Source: SIG603 sp964370115
Lineage (GTDB): Bacteria; Bacillota; Clostridia; Oscillospirales; Acutalibacteraceae
Assembly (NCBI GenBank): GCA_964370115.1
Contig: CAYJIA010000063.1
Span: 1-10,507 of the forward strand
Length of the DNA stretch: 10,507 bases
Direction: 5' to 3'
The position numbers and the translations under genes were made by a program. The notes under the pieces are model-generated. The model was given only the letters and a program-made list of their open reading frames with translations. It was not told the origin of the DNA and did no database searches. This document shows positions 1-7,225 of this stretch, piece after piece. Within the stretch, counting starts at the first letter, position 1. Each line of letters starts with the position of its first letter.

Positions 1-80
1 ATAAGAAGTAGGAAATTGCAAGCTTTTTTATAAAATATTTTGTTTTTATTTTAGGATACAAGATGTTGTGCTCAAATCGC

Positions 81-196
81 AATTGAGAATGTAGAATGTA
101 TAATGGAGAATTAAGGTTCACGCCTTCGGCGTGTTTTAATTTAAAAATGCGCAGCATTTTCACCACAATTCTCAATTCTCAATTCTCAATTCTCAA
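81..196 (-). repeat. Interspersed MITE-like repeat, copy A (full length)
   Basis: Read on the minus strand, this copy starts with about four tandem TTGAGAA heptamers. It then has AATTGTGGTG, a hairpin AAAATGC-TGC-GCATTTT, an A/T spacer, a second hairpin CACGCC-GAA-GGCGTG, then GAACCTTAATTCTCCATT and ends in CATTCTCAATT. The outer ends (AATTGAG and CTCAATT) are inverted relative to each other. It lies directly downstream of the stop codon of a permease-gene remnant. No coding capacity is visible. Four other copies in the window share this plan, so it is a genuine family and not local low complexity. Whether it is mobilised in trans, or acts in RNA, cannot be told from one window. Confidence 0.85.
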
Positions 197-242
197 TTAC
201 TTAAAAATCCCAAACGGTTTTCCTGGCGGTAAATAAGTTTTA
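197..242 (-). pseudogene. 3'-end remnant of a second SatP/YaaH-type permease gene
   Basis: In one minus-strand frame this stretch encodes NKTYLPPGKPFGIFK followed by TAA. That nearly matches the C-terminus of the intact permease at 656-1282 (KKTFLPLGKPFGIFK). At DNA level 195-224 is identical to 654-683 over 30 bases, including bases just past the stop codon, and only a few mismatches occur further into the gene. Upstream of about 244 the similarity ends and another gene (240-509) takes over in a different frame, overlapping by a few bases. It is therefore a tail fragment of roughly 15 codons, left by a partial duplication or by recombination. A conserved family C-terminus alone would not explain identity that runs into non-coding bases. 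Confidence 0.75.
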
Positions 243-509
243 TTTTTCTTTATTATTGCTTATCTCCAAAATTCTCTTTATATCCTTTGATATATTGTAA
301 TTTTGCATCACTATCTGGTCTACACGCTCAAGGATTAAAGCTAACGCAAACATTATTGTGCATATAATAAGAACTGAGACAAAATACGTCAAAAACAACG
401 TGAAAGAAAACTCTATCTCACCATACACTGGTACATTCGCCATAATAATCGATCCTATAAATCCTAAAATTGCAATTACTATTGAACTAACTTTTAATAA
501 CTTTGACAT
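240..509 (-). CDS. Uncharacterised small membrane protein (89 aa, two TM helices)
   Basis: I do not recognise a named family with certainty; it resembles short clostridial hypothetical membrane proteins. It has two strong hydrophobic segments, about residues 8-27 (VSSIVIAILGFIGSIIMANV) and about 36-60. A short polar link separates them (PVYGEIEF), and a charged C-terminal tail of about 28 residues (from ERVDQIV to NNKEK) probably forms a cytoplasmic helix. The start is supported by AAAAGGAG about 7-8 bases upstream of ATG. A TATAAA lies at 534-539 without a good -35 box, so transcription may come from there or by read-through from the permease gene across repeat B. The stop codon overlaps the permease-tail remnant. 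The good ribosome binding site and membrane topology argue for a real gene; its function is unknown. Confidence 0.7.
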   Translation of the reverse strand: MSKLLKVSSIVIAILGFIGSIIMANVPVYGEIEFSFTLFLTYFVSVLIICTIMFALALILERVDQIVMQNYNISKDIKRILEISNNKEK

Positions 510-558
510 GACGTTTCTCCTTTTCGTTTTACTTTTATAATCGATAGTTCAGAAGTGC

Positions 559-655
559 GGTTCACGCCTTCGGCGTGTTTAACTTTAAAAATGCGTAGCA
601 TTTTCACCACAATTATTCATTATTAATTATTCATTATTAATTATAAAACTATTAA
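559..655 (-). repeat. Interspersed MITE-like repeat, copy B (one outer arm missing)
   Basis: The core is nearly identical to copy A: AATTGTGGTG, hairpin AAAATGC-TAC-GCATTTT, A/T spacer, hairpin CACGCC-GAA-GGCGTG, then GAACC. Two things differ. The usual TTGAGAA heptamers are replaced by two tandem 14-mers AATTAATAATGAAT, and the far arm (TTAATTCTCCATT through CTCAATT) is absent. The copy starts at the stop codon of the acetate permease and lies in its 3' region, in the same relative orientation as copy A lies to the permease remnant. Neither hairpin has a separate run of T after it, so neither is a textbook terminator. Confidence 0.8.
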
Positions 656-1282
656 TTACTTAAAAATCCCAAACGGTTTTCCTAGCGGTAGGAAAGTTTT
701 TTTGAATGTTGCGTTTAGTACATTTGCTCCGCAGCCGTAGAACGAGAACAGTGCTATTAGTAACTCTGAGTATGCTGCTATATCGTGGAATATATGAAGC
801 TCTGGCATGAAACTGCTCATGAACAGCCCCAAGAACAGGAAGTCTATTAATAGGAATATTATAAAGAGTACTTTGTTTGTCTCCATAGAACCTATAGTCA
901 TAAATACTGTGAATATAAAGTAACCCAAAAACGCAACTCCTAGTTGTGTTGTGTCTGCTGACTGTGCCATTTGCTCTCCGAATACTCCGTTTTGTATCAG
1001 CCAAGTTGAGGCCACGCCAAACCAGAAAAATCCATAGGCACAAAAAGCTGTTCCGCCAAATACGTTTTTAAGTTTAAAGTCTAACATTCCTGCATACACT
1101 TGTGCGGCTGCTCCCAAAAACAGTGCCCACGGTATTACCAGTGCTGTGCCCTCAGTTAAACCAAGTTTTTGAGAAGATGCAACTAGCGTTACTATTGCAA
1201 GTCCCAAAAGTCCTATTGCAGATGGATTTCCGACATCTACGCTTATATGCGCTTTATTTTGTTGTGTGTTATTATGCGGCAT
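656..1282 (-). CDS. satP: Acetate uptake transporter, GPR1/FUN34/SatP (YaaH) family
   Basis: This is a 208-residue, six-helix membrane protein. The family signature near the N-terminus reads NPSAIGLLGLA at residues 19-29, matching the NPAPLGLxGF consensus of AceTr/SatP proteins. The other characteristic block (QVYAGMLDFKLKNVFGGTAF) spans about 61-80, and hydrophobic segments continue to about 185. Characterised members carry acetate or succinate with protons across the cytoplasmic membrane; the substrate here is inferred from family only. The ATG has AAAAGGGA about 7 bases upstream. The gene follows pyrE by 23 bases with no room for its own promoter, so the two are probably co-transcribed. 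Its stop codon abuts repeat B, and a copy of its 3' end lies near position 200. Length is normal for the family. Confidence 0.88.
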   Translation of the reverse strand: MPHNNTQQNKAHISVDVGNPSAIGLLGLAIVTLVASSQKLGLTEGTALVIPWALFLGAAAQVYAGMLDFKLKNVFGGTAFCAYGFFWFGVASTWLIQNGVFGEQMAQSADTTQLGVAFLGYFIFTVFMTIGSMETNKVLFIIFLLIDFLFLGLFMSSFMPELHIFHDIAAYSELLIALFSFYGCGANVLNATFKKTFLPLGKPFGIFK

Positions 1283-1305
1283 TTGTCATTCCCTTTTCTA
1301 TATTA

Positions 1306-1965
1306 TTATACGCAGTATTTTGCCATGTACTCTTCCATTGCACCCATGTACTGTGAGTATTTATCGGAAGATTTTAGATAGTGATAGATATCTTTTACTG
1401 TAACTATTGGATGAACTTTTATTCCAAATTCTTCCGCTACTTCTGCCACAGCTGTTTTGCCTGGAGTATTTCCAACTTCGCATCTGTCTACAGATATAAA
1501 CATATCTTTTACATTAACTTGTGCTGCATCTCTTAAAATTGGCACAACTTCTCTAATTGCAGTACCCGCTGTTATTACATCTTCTATAATAATAATCTTG
1601 TCGCCGTCTTGTGGTTGATATCCCACAAAGCTTCCGCCTTCTCCGTGGTCTTTTTCTTCTTTTCTATTAAAGAAGAAAGGTTTGCTCACACAGTGTTTTG
1701 CATAAAGTTTTGACGCTGTAACTGTTACTAGAGGAATACCCTTGTAAGCAGGTCCGAAAAGCGCATTGAACTCTAGCCCAATTGTTTCAAAAACTAGCTT
1801 TGCATAGCTTTCGCCAAGTTTGGCAATTTGCTCTCCTGTTTTGTAGTTTCCTGTGTTGATAAAGTATGGAGTTTTTCTTCCACTTTTAGTGGTGAAATCG
1901 CCGAATTTAAGCACGTCTGCGCCTATCATAAATTCGATAAAATCTTTTTTTGCATGTGATAACAT
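1306..1965 (-). CDS. pyrE: Orotate phosphoribosyltransferase
   Basis: PyrE converts orotate and PRPP to orotidine 5'-monophosphate in de novo pyrimidine synthesis, in the cytoplasm. The 219-residue protein has the orotate-side motif FTTKSGRKTPYF at residues 24-35, GPAYKGI at 71-77, the mobile catalytic loop FFFNRKEEKDHGEGG at 97-111, and the PRPP-binding motif IIIIEDVITAGTAI at 124-137. These are all hallmarks of the family. The start is supported by AAAGGAAG 7 bases upstream of ATG and by the family-typical N-terminus. No other pyr gene is nearby; it is followed instead by the acetate permease. A strong promoter with palindromic and direct-repeat sequence around it lies just upstream. No PyrR-type leader structure is evident in the roughly 50-base leader. 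Confidence 0.95.
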   Translation of the reverse strand: MLSHAKKDFIEFMIGADVLKFGDFTTKSGRKTPYFINTGNYKTGEQIAKLGESYAKLVFETIGLEFNALFGPAYKGIPLVTVTASKLYAKHCVSKPFFFNRKEEKDHGEGGSFVGYQPQDGDKIIIIEDVITAGTAIREVVPILRDAAQVNVKDMFISVDRCEVGNTPGKTAVAEVAEEFGIKVHPIVTVKDIYHYLKSSDKYSQYMGAMEEYMAKYCV

Positions 1966-1991
1966 GTCTGCACTTCCTTTTCATTATTTGC

Positions 1992-2008
1992 TGTTTCGGT
2001 GTGTTTCG
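1992..2008 (-). promoter_or_regulatory. Direct repeat in the pyrE leader (2 x CGAAACA)
   Basis: On the minus strand CGAAACA occurs twice, at 2002-2008 and 1992-1998, separated by CAC, a period of 10 bases or about one helical turn. It lies just downstream of the predicted pyrE transcription start and upstream of the ribosome binding site. Such spacing suits a protein binding one face of the DNA. It does not match a regulator site I can name with confidence, and two 7-mers could recur by chance. Confidence 0.3.
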
Positions 2009-2022
2009 ATTATTGCGTCACA

Positions 2023-2051
2023 ATTCTATCACAAAACAGCAAAGTTTACAA
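2023..2051 (-). promoter_or_regulatory. Sigma-A-type promoter of pyrE
   Basis: On the minus strand a -35 box TTGTAA (2046-2051) is followed by a 17-base spacer and a -10 box TAGAAT (2023-2028) preceded by TGA, an extended -10. The start point would be near 2016, giving a leader of about 50 bases before pyrE. Spacing is optimal, and both boxes are one or two bases from consensus. Confidence 0.7.
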
Positions 2052-2066
2052 GAGAAAATTTCTCTT
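2050..2066. promoter_or_regulatory. Perfect 8-bp palindrome at the pyrE -35 box (candidate operator)
   Basis: AAGAGAAA-A-TTTCTCTT is a perfect inverted repeat with 8-bp arms around one central base. Its right-hand part, in transcription sense, overlaps the end of the pyrE -35 hexamer (2046-2051). No T tract follows it on either strand, so it does not look like a terminator. Position and symmetry fit a repressor or activator site, but A/T-rich palindromes also arise by chance. Confidence 0.4.
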
Positions 2067-2067
2067 T

Positions 2068-2185
2068 AATTGAGGATGCAAAATTAAGAATTGAGAATTG
2101 TGGTGAAAATGCTACGCATTTTTATAATTTAAACACGCCAAAGGCGTGAACCTTAATTCTCCATTACACATTCTCAATTCTCAAT
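2068..2185 (+). repeat. Interspersed MITE-like repeat, copy C (full length)
   Basis: On the plus strand: AATTGAGG, A/T spacer, AATTGAGAATTGTGGTG, hairpin AAAATGC-TAC-GCATTTT, A/T spacer, hairpin CACGCC-AAA-GGCGTG, GAACCTTAATTCTCCATT, ACACATTCTC and AATTCTCAAT. The second hairpin has loop AAA where copies A and B have TTC on the same strand, with the stem unchanged. It fills most of the gap between the 3' end of the RND gene and the pyrE promoter and is oriented opposite to both genes. Confidence 0.85.
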
Positions 2186-2210
2186 CGATTAAAAAATCCC
2201 AAAGCATTTT

Positions 2211-5200
2211 TTATTCTACTTCTCTCTTCACCAAATTCTTCTTACCCATTATATCGTACATTGCTGGAACCACAAACAGGGTCATTAGGGTTCCGTATAA
2301 TAGGCCACCTATACAAACTATCGCTATTGGTTGGGTCATTTCTGAGCCAAATCCTGTTGCCACTGCCATGAACACTAGTCCTAAAACCGTGGTTAGTGCT
2401 GTCATTAGTATCGGTCTAAGCCTTGTTTTGCCCGCCTGTATTATTGCTTCTTTTTTCTCCATGCCGTCAAGCCTTAGTATATTTATATAGTCGATTAAGA
2501 CTATACCGTTGTTAACTATGATACCAGCAAGCATTACAAGTCCTAAAAGTGCCACGACACTTACTTCGTGCCCTGAGATAAGCAGTGCCAAAAATCCACC
2601 TGTAAACGCTAGCGGAATAGTAAACATAACTATAAGCGGTAATCTAAATGATTGGAACTGAGCTACCATTATGCAGTAGATTATTAGCACTGCAAGCGCA
2701 AGCATCAAGGAAAGTTGTTCTATAGCCTCCATGATAGTCTCGTTTTCGCCACCTATTTCAACCGAGTTTCCAGGCAAGGTTTCAAAATCTTTTAATGCAT
2801 TTTCAACCGCCGATGTGACCAGCGTAATGTTATGCCCTTCTTCAATTTGGGCAGAAATATTTAGATATCTTCTTTGATCTTCACGACTTATAGAATTTAA
2901 GCTTTTTGTATTTTCAACACTTGCAATTTCAGAAAGCTCTATAACGCCTGACTCGCCGTCTCTTGTAGAATAGTCTATCTCTATTGCACCCAAATCTATA
3001 TCTTCTTTTTCCTCAAGCTTAATAATTATATCTTTTTGATATCCTTCTACGTCAAGTTGTGCCGTCGCCGTGCTCTCTTCTATAAGGTCAAGTGCCACTA
3101 CTTGGAAAATTTGCGCCACTGTAAGACCATACTCGGCGGCTTTTTCCTCGTCGACTATAATTCTTCTTTCGTCCGTCGCATCTTGTATTCCGTTGTTCAC
3201 TTCTGAAATTCCGTCAATGTCTTTTAGCACTTCTTCTATTTTATATGCATCTGCTATTAGATCATCCGAGTCATTTCCGTAGATTTTTGCAGATACGCCT
3301 GCGCCACCCATGTTCAGCATAGAGCTCATGTCGGTAGTGCCCTCTGCAGTTACGGTATAACCGATACTTGCAGATTTTTCTACAATCTGTTCAGATATAA
3401 CCGAGTCTTTTACTCCTGCGTTTTCGTCTATAACCGCATAGATTGAGGCGCCACTCATTCCGCCGCCTCCGCCCATCATGGACATGACACTTTGTGTACT
3501 ACCCTCTGCCGAGATAGTAGCTCCTGCGGTTATAATCTCGGGTATACTGAGCATTTGTTCGACCACTTCGTCGGTCGCCTGTGCGACTTCTTCAAAGCTT
3601 GCGCCCTCTGGCATTTCAAGCTCTACCGTAATTTGCGTACCACTCATAGACGGCATGAATATAAATCCGCCCGAAATCGCGACAAATGCACTTCCTATTA
3701 AAAGCACAACCGATAGCGCTATTGCGACCCATTTATGTCTTAGTGAAACTCTTGCAATTTTCACATAGCCGTTGTTTATTTTGTCAAAAACTCTATGCTC
3801 TTTTGTAAGGTTATTTTTTAGTATGCCCGATGACATTGCAGGAACTAGTGTAAGAGCTACTACAAGGCTTGCCATTAGTGAATATCCTATGGTAAGCGCC
3901 ATATCGGTAAATATTTGTCTTGTTATGCCCTCTATAAATACTATAGGCAAGAAAACACAAACCGTTGTAAGTGTCGAGGCGAATATCGCACCACTTACCT
4001 GTGAGGCACCTTGCACCGCAGCTTTTAGAGGCGGAACCCCCTGCGCCCTCATTCTGTAAATATTTTCAATAACAACAACCGAGTTGTCAACTAGCATACC
4101 GACACCGACCGCTAGACCCGACAGTGATATGATGTTTAAAGTTACACCAGAGAAGTACATAAGCACCAGTGCAAACAGTATTGATATAGGAATAGACGCC
4201 GCTATAACTATGGTAGGTTTTAAGTCTTTTAAGAATACTATAAGTATCAACACTGCAAGTATACCGCCATAGATAAGGTTGTCAAAAACTGTGCCTATTA
4301 CTATATTGATATAGTCGCCTTGGTCCATAAGGTTTGAAAACTCTAGTCCTTCGTACTCGCTTTCTAGCTCTTCAAATCTTTGTGCTATATTCTCCGAAAC
4401 CGTTGCGGTCGCATAGTTTGACTGTTTTGAAAAACTTAGCACCACGCCGTTTTCGCCGTTTACTTTTGCGTATACTCCAGCCGAATTGTCTGTAAGCTCT
4501 ACATCTGCGACATCACTAAGCCTTACAACACCTATATCATCTATTCCAGTGTCGAATAAAACCATGTCTAAAAGCTCATCGACACCTTCTTTTTGTTCTC
4601 CTACCCTAACAAGGTATTCGTCCTCACCCTCGGTGATATATCCCACGGGCATTGAAAAGTTTTGAGCCGTGATAAGCCCGTTTATCATTTCTATTGTGAT
4701 TTCCAGCTCCGCCGCCTCTAAGGCAGTTTCTTTTTGAGTGTCAAACTCCTCTTGTGCACCCTCGGTTTGTGCAAGTGCACTTTGAAGTGCCGTTTGACCT
4801 GCCACTACCTCACTTAGACTGTTAGAAAGCTCAAGCGCTCCTTTAAGCCTTTCGTTTTCAAGTTGCTTTAGACCGTCTTCTATAGAAACAGAGCCCGTCT
4901 GCATTTGTGCTATGGCTGTTTCAAGTTGAGCTATTCCTACGTTTGTCTCGTTTATTTGAGTTTGAACTTCGGCTATAGACACGTCTATTGTGTTTATATC
5001 CATATCCATTGCAGAAAGCGTTGTCTCTATCGCAGTTATGGCTATCTCGTTTGTCTGTCTTTCTTGTTCAAGCTCTGATATCTTTGTGTCGATATCGGCA
5101 GCTGTTATTTCATAAGTTTGAAGCTCTGTATCAAGCGTTGCGATTTGTGACGCGAGTTTATCGCTCTCCGCTTTTAGCGCCTCAAGCTCTTCTGGTGGTG

Positions 5201-6212
5201 TTGCAGGGTCTGCTATTTTTGCATCTATTAACGCCTTTTGTGAAGTTAAATCCGCATGGCTAGTCTTGATTTCGTTTAATCTATTTATAGTGCTGTCTAT
5301 CTCTACTATTTGATTTTCCGCATTTTCGTACTGGGTTTTTGCACCTGTCAACGTCGTATGGGTCGTTTGCAGCTGCACAAGGCCTGCCTGTGCCGCCACA
5401 AGTCCTTGCTCCATTTCTTCAAGGGCCGCCTCTAGTTCTTGCTTTTGTACCGTAAGCTCTTCTTCAACTTGTGCCGTTTGATCTAAAAGCATAGACTGGC
5501 CGTCTTGTATCTGCTCTTTGGCTGAGTCTAGTTCGTCTATTTGACCCTCAAGCTCTGCCGTGGCATCGTTAATCTCTTGTTCTGCCTCGTCAAATTGCTC
5601 GTATAGACTCTCTGCAATCTTCGCGTTTAATAGAGCTATCTTGCTGTCGGATATAACAATTTCTACCTCTTCGTTTATAGTGCCCGATATGTCGACACTT
5701 GCAACGCCTGTTATGCCTTCAAGATTACTTTTTAGTTCTGTATCTAAAAGCGTTGTAAGCTCTGTATTTGTCATGCCATCCATGTTCATTGCCGACACGG
5801 TTACAGGTAAAAGGTTTGGGTTAATTTTTAGTATGAATGGTGTTCCCACCATGTCGTCCCACTGTCCCGACACACCGTTTATGCTCTCTCTGATATCAGG
5901 CACTACGGCGTCCATGTTTGCAGTCTCTGCAAACTCAAGCATAATCTGCGACACACTATCGGAGCTTGTCGAGCTTATACTATTTATGTTTTCAAGCGAT
6001 GCCATAGCCTGTTCTAAAGGCTTTGTTACGCTCTCTTCAACCTCCTCAGGTGTAGCACCCGGATAAGTAGTGATTACCACTGCATATGGCAAATCAAGGC
6101 TTGGCAAAAGGTCTGGTGTCATGCCAGTTAATGATACAACACCCAAAACAATAATCATGATTACCGCCACGAAAATGGTAAGTGGCTTTTTAACACTAAA
6201 TTTTGACAGCAT
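2211..6212 (-). CDS. RND-family efflux transporter with a large coiled-coil insertion
   Basis: This is a 1333-residue proton-driven RND exporter of the AcrB/SwrC type. TM1 lies at about residues 10-30, TM2-TM6 at about 636-797, another TM at about 828-849, and the last five at about 1165-1322. Two large extracytoplasmic regions lie between (about 31-635 and 850-1163). The TM4 proton-relay motif reads GVGMLVDNSVVVIEN (703-717), with D709 conserved and N710 in place of AcrB's second Asp, common in Gram-positive members. Pore-domain hallmarks LPYAVVITTYPGATPEEVEE (41-60) are present. From about 190 to 510 the first extracytoplasmic domain carries a heptad-rich, Glu/Gln/Leu/Ala-rich insertion, so the protein is roughly 300 residues longer than standard RND pumps. 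No membrane-fusion or outer-membrane partner is encoded nearby. The start follows TTAGGAGT by 5 bases. Substrate is unknown. Confidence 0.92.
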   Translation of the reverse strand: MLSKFSVKKPLTIFVAVIMIIVLGVVSLTGMTPDLLPSLDLPYAVVITTYPGATPEEVEESVTKPLEQAMASLENINSISSTSSDSVSQIMLEFAETANMDAVVPDIRESINGVSGQWDDMVGTPFILKINPNLLPVTVSAMNMDGMTNTELTTLLDTELKSNLEGITGVASVDISGTINEEVEIVISDSKIALLNAKIAESLYEQFDEAEQEINDATAELEGQIDELDSAKEQIQDGQSMLLDQTAQVEEELTVQKQELEAALEEMEQGLVAAQAGLVQLQTTHTTLTGAKTQYENAENQIVEIDSTINRLNEIKTSHADLTSQKALIDAKIADPATPPEELEALKAESDKLASQIATLDTELQTYEITAADIDTKISELEQERQTNEIAITAIETTLSAMDMDINTIDVSIAEVQTQINETNVGIAQLETAIAQMQTGSVSIEDGLKQLENERLKGALELSNSLSEVVAGQTALQSALAQTEGAQEEFDTQKETALEAAELEITIEMINGLITAQNFSMPVGYITEGEDEYLVRVGEQKEGVDELLDMVLFDTGIDDIGVVRLSDVADVELTDNSAGVYAKVNGENGVVLSFSKQSNYATATVSENIAQRFEELESEYEGLEFSNLMDQGDYINIVIGTVFDNLIYGGILAVLILIVFLKDLKPTIVIAASIPISILFALVLMYFSGVTLNIISLSGLAVGVGMLVDNSVVVIENIYRMRAQGVPPLKAAVQGASQVSGAIFASTLTTVCVFLPIVFIEGITRQIFTDMALTIGYSLMASLVVALTLVPAMSSGILKNNLTKEHRVFDKINNGYVKIARVSLRHKWVAIALSVVLLIGSAFVAISGGFIFMPSMSGTQITVELEMPEGASFEEVAQATDEVVEQMLSIPEIITAGATISAEGSTQSVMSMMGGGGGMSGASIYAVIDENAGVKDSVISEQIVEKSASIGYTVTAEGTTDMSSMLNMGGAGVSAKIYGNDSDDLIADAYKIEEVLKDIDGISEVNNGIQDATDERRIIVDEEKAAEYGLTVAQIFQVVALDLIEESTATAQLDVEGYQKDIIIKLEEKEDIDLGAIEIDYSTRDGESGVIELSEIASVENTKSLNSISREDQRRYLNISAQIEEGHNITLVTSAVENALKDFETLPGNSVEIGGENETIMEAIEQLSLMLALAVLIIYCIMVAQFQSFRLPLIVMFTIPLAFTGGFLALLISGHEVSVVALLGLVMLAGIIVNNGIVLIDYINILRLDGMEKKEAIIQAGKTRLRPILMTALTTVLGLVFMAVATGFGSEMTQPIAIVCIGGLLYGTLMTLFVVPAMYDIMGKKNLVKREVE

Positions 6213-6234
6213 AAATAACTCCTAACAAAAATAA

Positions 6235-6277
6235 AAATCTCGATATACCCTTTTATTATAAGGCATTATCGAGATTT
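6235..6277 (-). promoter_or_regulatory. 11-bp inverted repeat between the nucleotidyltransferase and RND genes (terminator or operator)
   Basis: The arms AAATCTCGATA (6235-6245) and TATCGAGATTT (6267-6277) are perfect complements around a 21-base loop. On the minus strand the structure ends in TTTTTATTTTTG, so it can be read as an intrinsic terminator of the upstream nucleotidyltransferase gene. The loop, however, contains a consensus -10 box TATAAT (minus strand, 6255-6260) about 43 bases before the RND start codon, so the arms could instead be operator half-sites bracketing the RND promoter. No convincing -35 box is seen. Both readings may hold. Confidence 0.6.
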
Positions 6278-6301
6278 ATATATTAACTAAGTGTTAAGCT
6301 T

Positions 6302-7225
6302 TTACTTCCATAAAGGATTTGGGTACTTGCCATCTTTAAACATTTTTGAAATTGCACTTGCAACGATTTCTTTATCTTCTTTATATGTCACGCCATACCA
6401 TTTATCGTCAGAATGTAACACACTTACCTCTGCCTTGCCCTCTGCCAATAAGTCGTTTACTAAAAACGGTAGGAAAAATTCTGATTTTAACGGATTTTTT
6501 GGAACTTCCTCTTTAAAGAATTTCACAAATCCTTTTTCAAGCTCTTCTATAAGACTTTCTTCAAACGCCCATAAATTCATGGATACAGCTGTGTTGCCTT
6601 CAAGCTTTTCCCAAGTTTTGCCGTCGTCTAACGTGAAAGCTATGTCTGTGTTTTGCAGTCTTTCTATTCTCGTGCGCTCTGTTATTGTCACAAGTTTTGA
6701 GTTTTCATCTACTGTGCAAACTCCACGCGCTACATGCCCGTTTTCAGACAAGGTGTTTTCAAGTTTAAACCCTACCATAGAAAACTGCATTTTGTCGTTT
6801 TCTTTTTCTTTTTTAAAGAACTCGGAAATTTTCATAAATCCCTCGCGTCCGTAGAAGTCGTCGGCGTTAATTACTGCAAAAGGCGCGTCAATATATGGTT
6901 TTGCCGCAAGCACTGCTTGGCCTGTTCCCCAAGGCTTAACTCTGCCCTCTGGCACCGAAAAACCACTTGGAACGTCCTCTAGATTTTGAAAAGCATACTC
7001 TACTTTAATTTTCTCTTCGAGTTTTGAGCCGACTTTTTCTTTAAAATCGTTTAAAAGTTCTTTTTTTATTACAAAAACAACTTTTGAAAAGCCAGCCTGC
7101 ATTGCATCAAAGACGGAAAAATCCATTATTATTTCTCCGTTTTCGCCAACGGGGTCAATTTGCTTTAGTCCGCCGTATCTGCTACCCATGCCTGCCGCCA
7201 TGATTACTAAAATTGGTTTTTTCAT
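6302..7225 (-). CDS. Sugar-phosphate nucleotidyltransferase (NDP-sugar pyrophosphorylase-like)
   Basis: The 307-residue protein has the GT-A-like nucleotidyltransferase fold signature. The N-terminal nucleotide-binding loop reads AAGMGSRYGGLKQ (residues 10-22), with the catalytic-type Arg and Lys in place. KPWGTGQAVLAA follows at 97-108 (base and sugar contacts in this fold), then NADDFYG at 120-126 with the likely metal-binding Asp. Such enzymes join a sugar 1-phosphate to an NTP to give an NDP-sugar and pyrophosphate, in the cytoplasm. The sugar and nucleotide specificity cannot be read from the sequence; GalU-like or choline/phosphosugar activities are possible. Its ATG overlaps the GtrA stop codon (ATGA), with GGGGAAG upstream, so the two genes are translationally coupled. 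That points to surface-glycan or lipid-linked sugar synthesis. Confidence 0.88.
   Translation of the reverse strand: MKKPILVIMAAGMGSRYGGLKQIDPVGENGEIIMDFSVFDAMQAGFSKVVFVIKKELLNDFKEKVGSKLEEKIKVEYAFQNLEDVPSGFSVPEGRVKPWGTGQAVLAAKPYIDAPFAVINADDFYGREGFMKISEFFKKEKENDKMQFSMVGFKLENTLSENGHVARGVCTVDENSKLVTITERTRIERLQNTDIAFTLDDGKTWEKLEGNTAVSMNLWAFEESLIEELEKGFVKFFKEEVPKNPLKSEFFLPFLVNDLLAEGKAEVSVLHSDDKWYGVTYKEDKEIVASAISKMFKDGKYPNPLWK

Noticed and set aside
81..199. CRISPR array suggested by short tandem CTCAATT units
   Set aside because: The units are 7-mers with no spacers; they form the ends of a dispersed intergenic element, and no cas gene is present.
558..600. CACGCC/GGCGTG hairpin as a terminator of the permease gene
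   Set aside because: The stem is good, but no T tract follows on the minus strand and the same hairpin recurs in other copies unrelated to gene ends.
660..1043. 127-codon open frame inside the acetate permease gene
   Set aside because: It overlaps the clear SatP coding frame on the same strand, lacks a ribosome binding site and has no recognisable motif.
2146..2490. 114-codon plus-strand frame starting in repeat C
   Set aside because: It begins in repeat DNA and runs antisense to the RND C-terminus, with no independent support.
5560..6066. 168-codon plus-strand frame opposite the RND gene
   Set aside because: It is an antisense shadow of a strongly supported gene; Ser/Ile/Phe-rich composition follows from reversed RND codons.
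6291..6854. 187-codon plus-strand frame opposite the nucleotidyltransferase
   Set aside because: It is an antisense shadow; the minus-strand frame carries the nucleotidyltransferase motifs and the coupled start.
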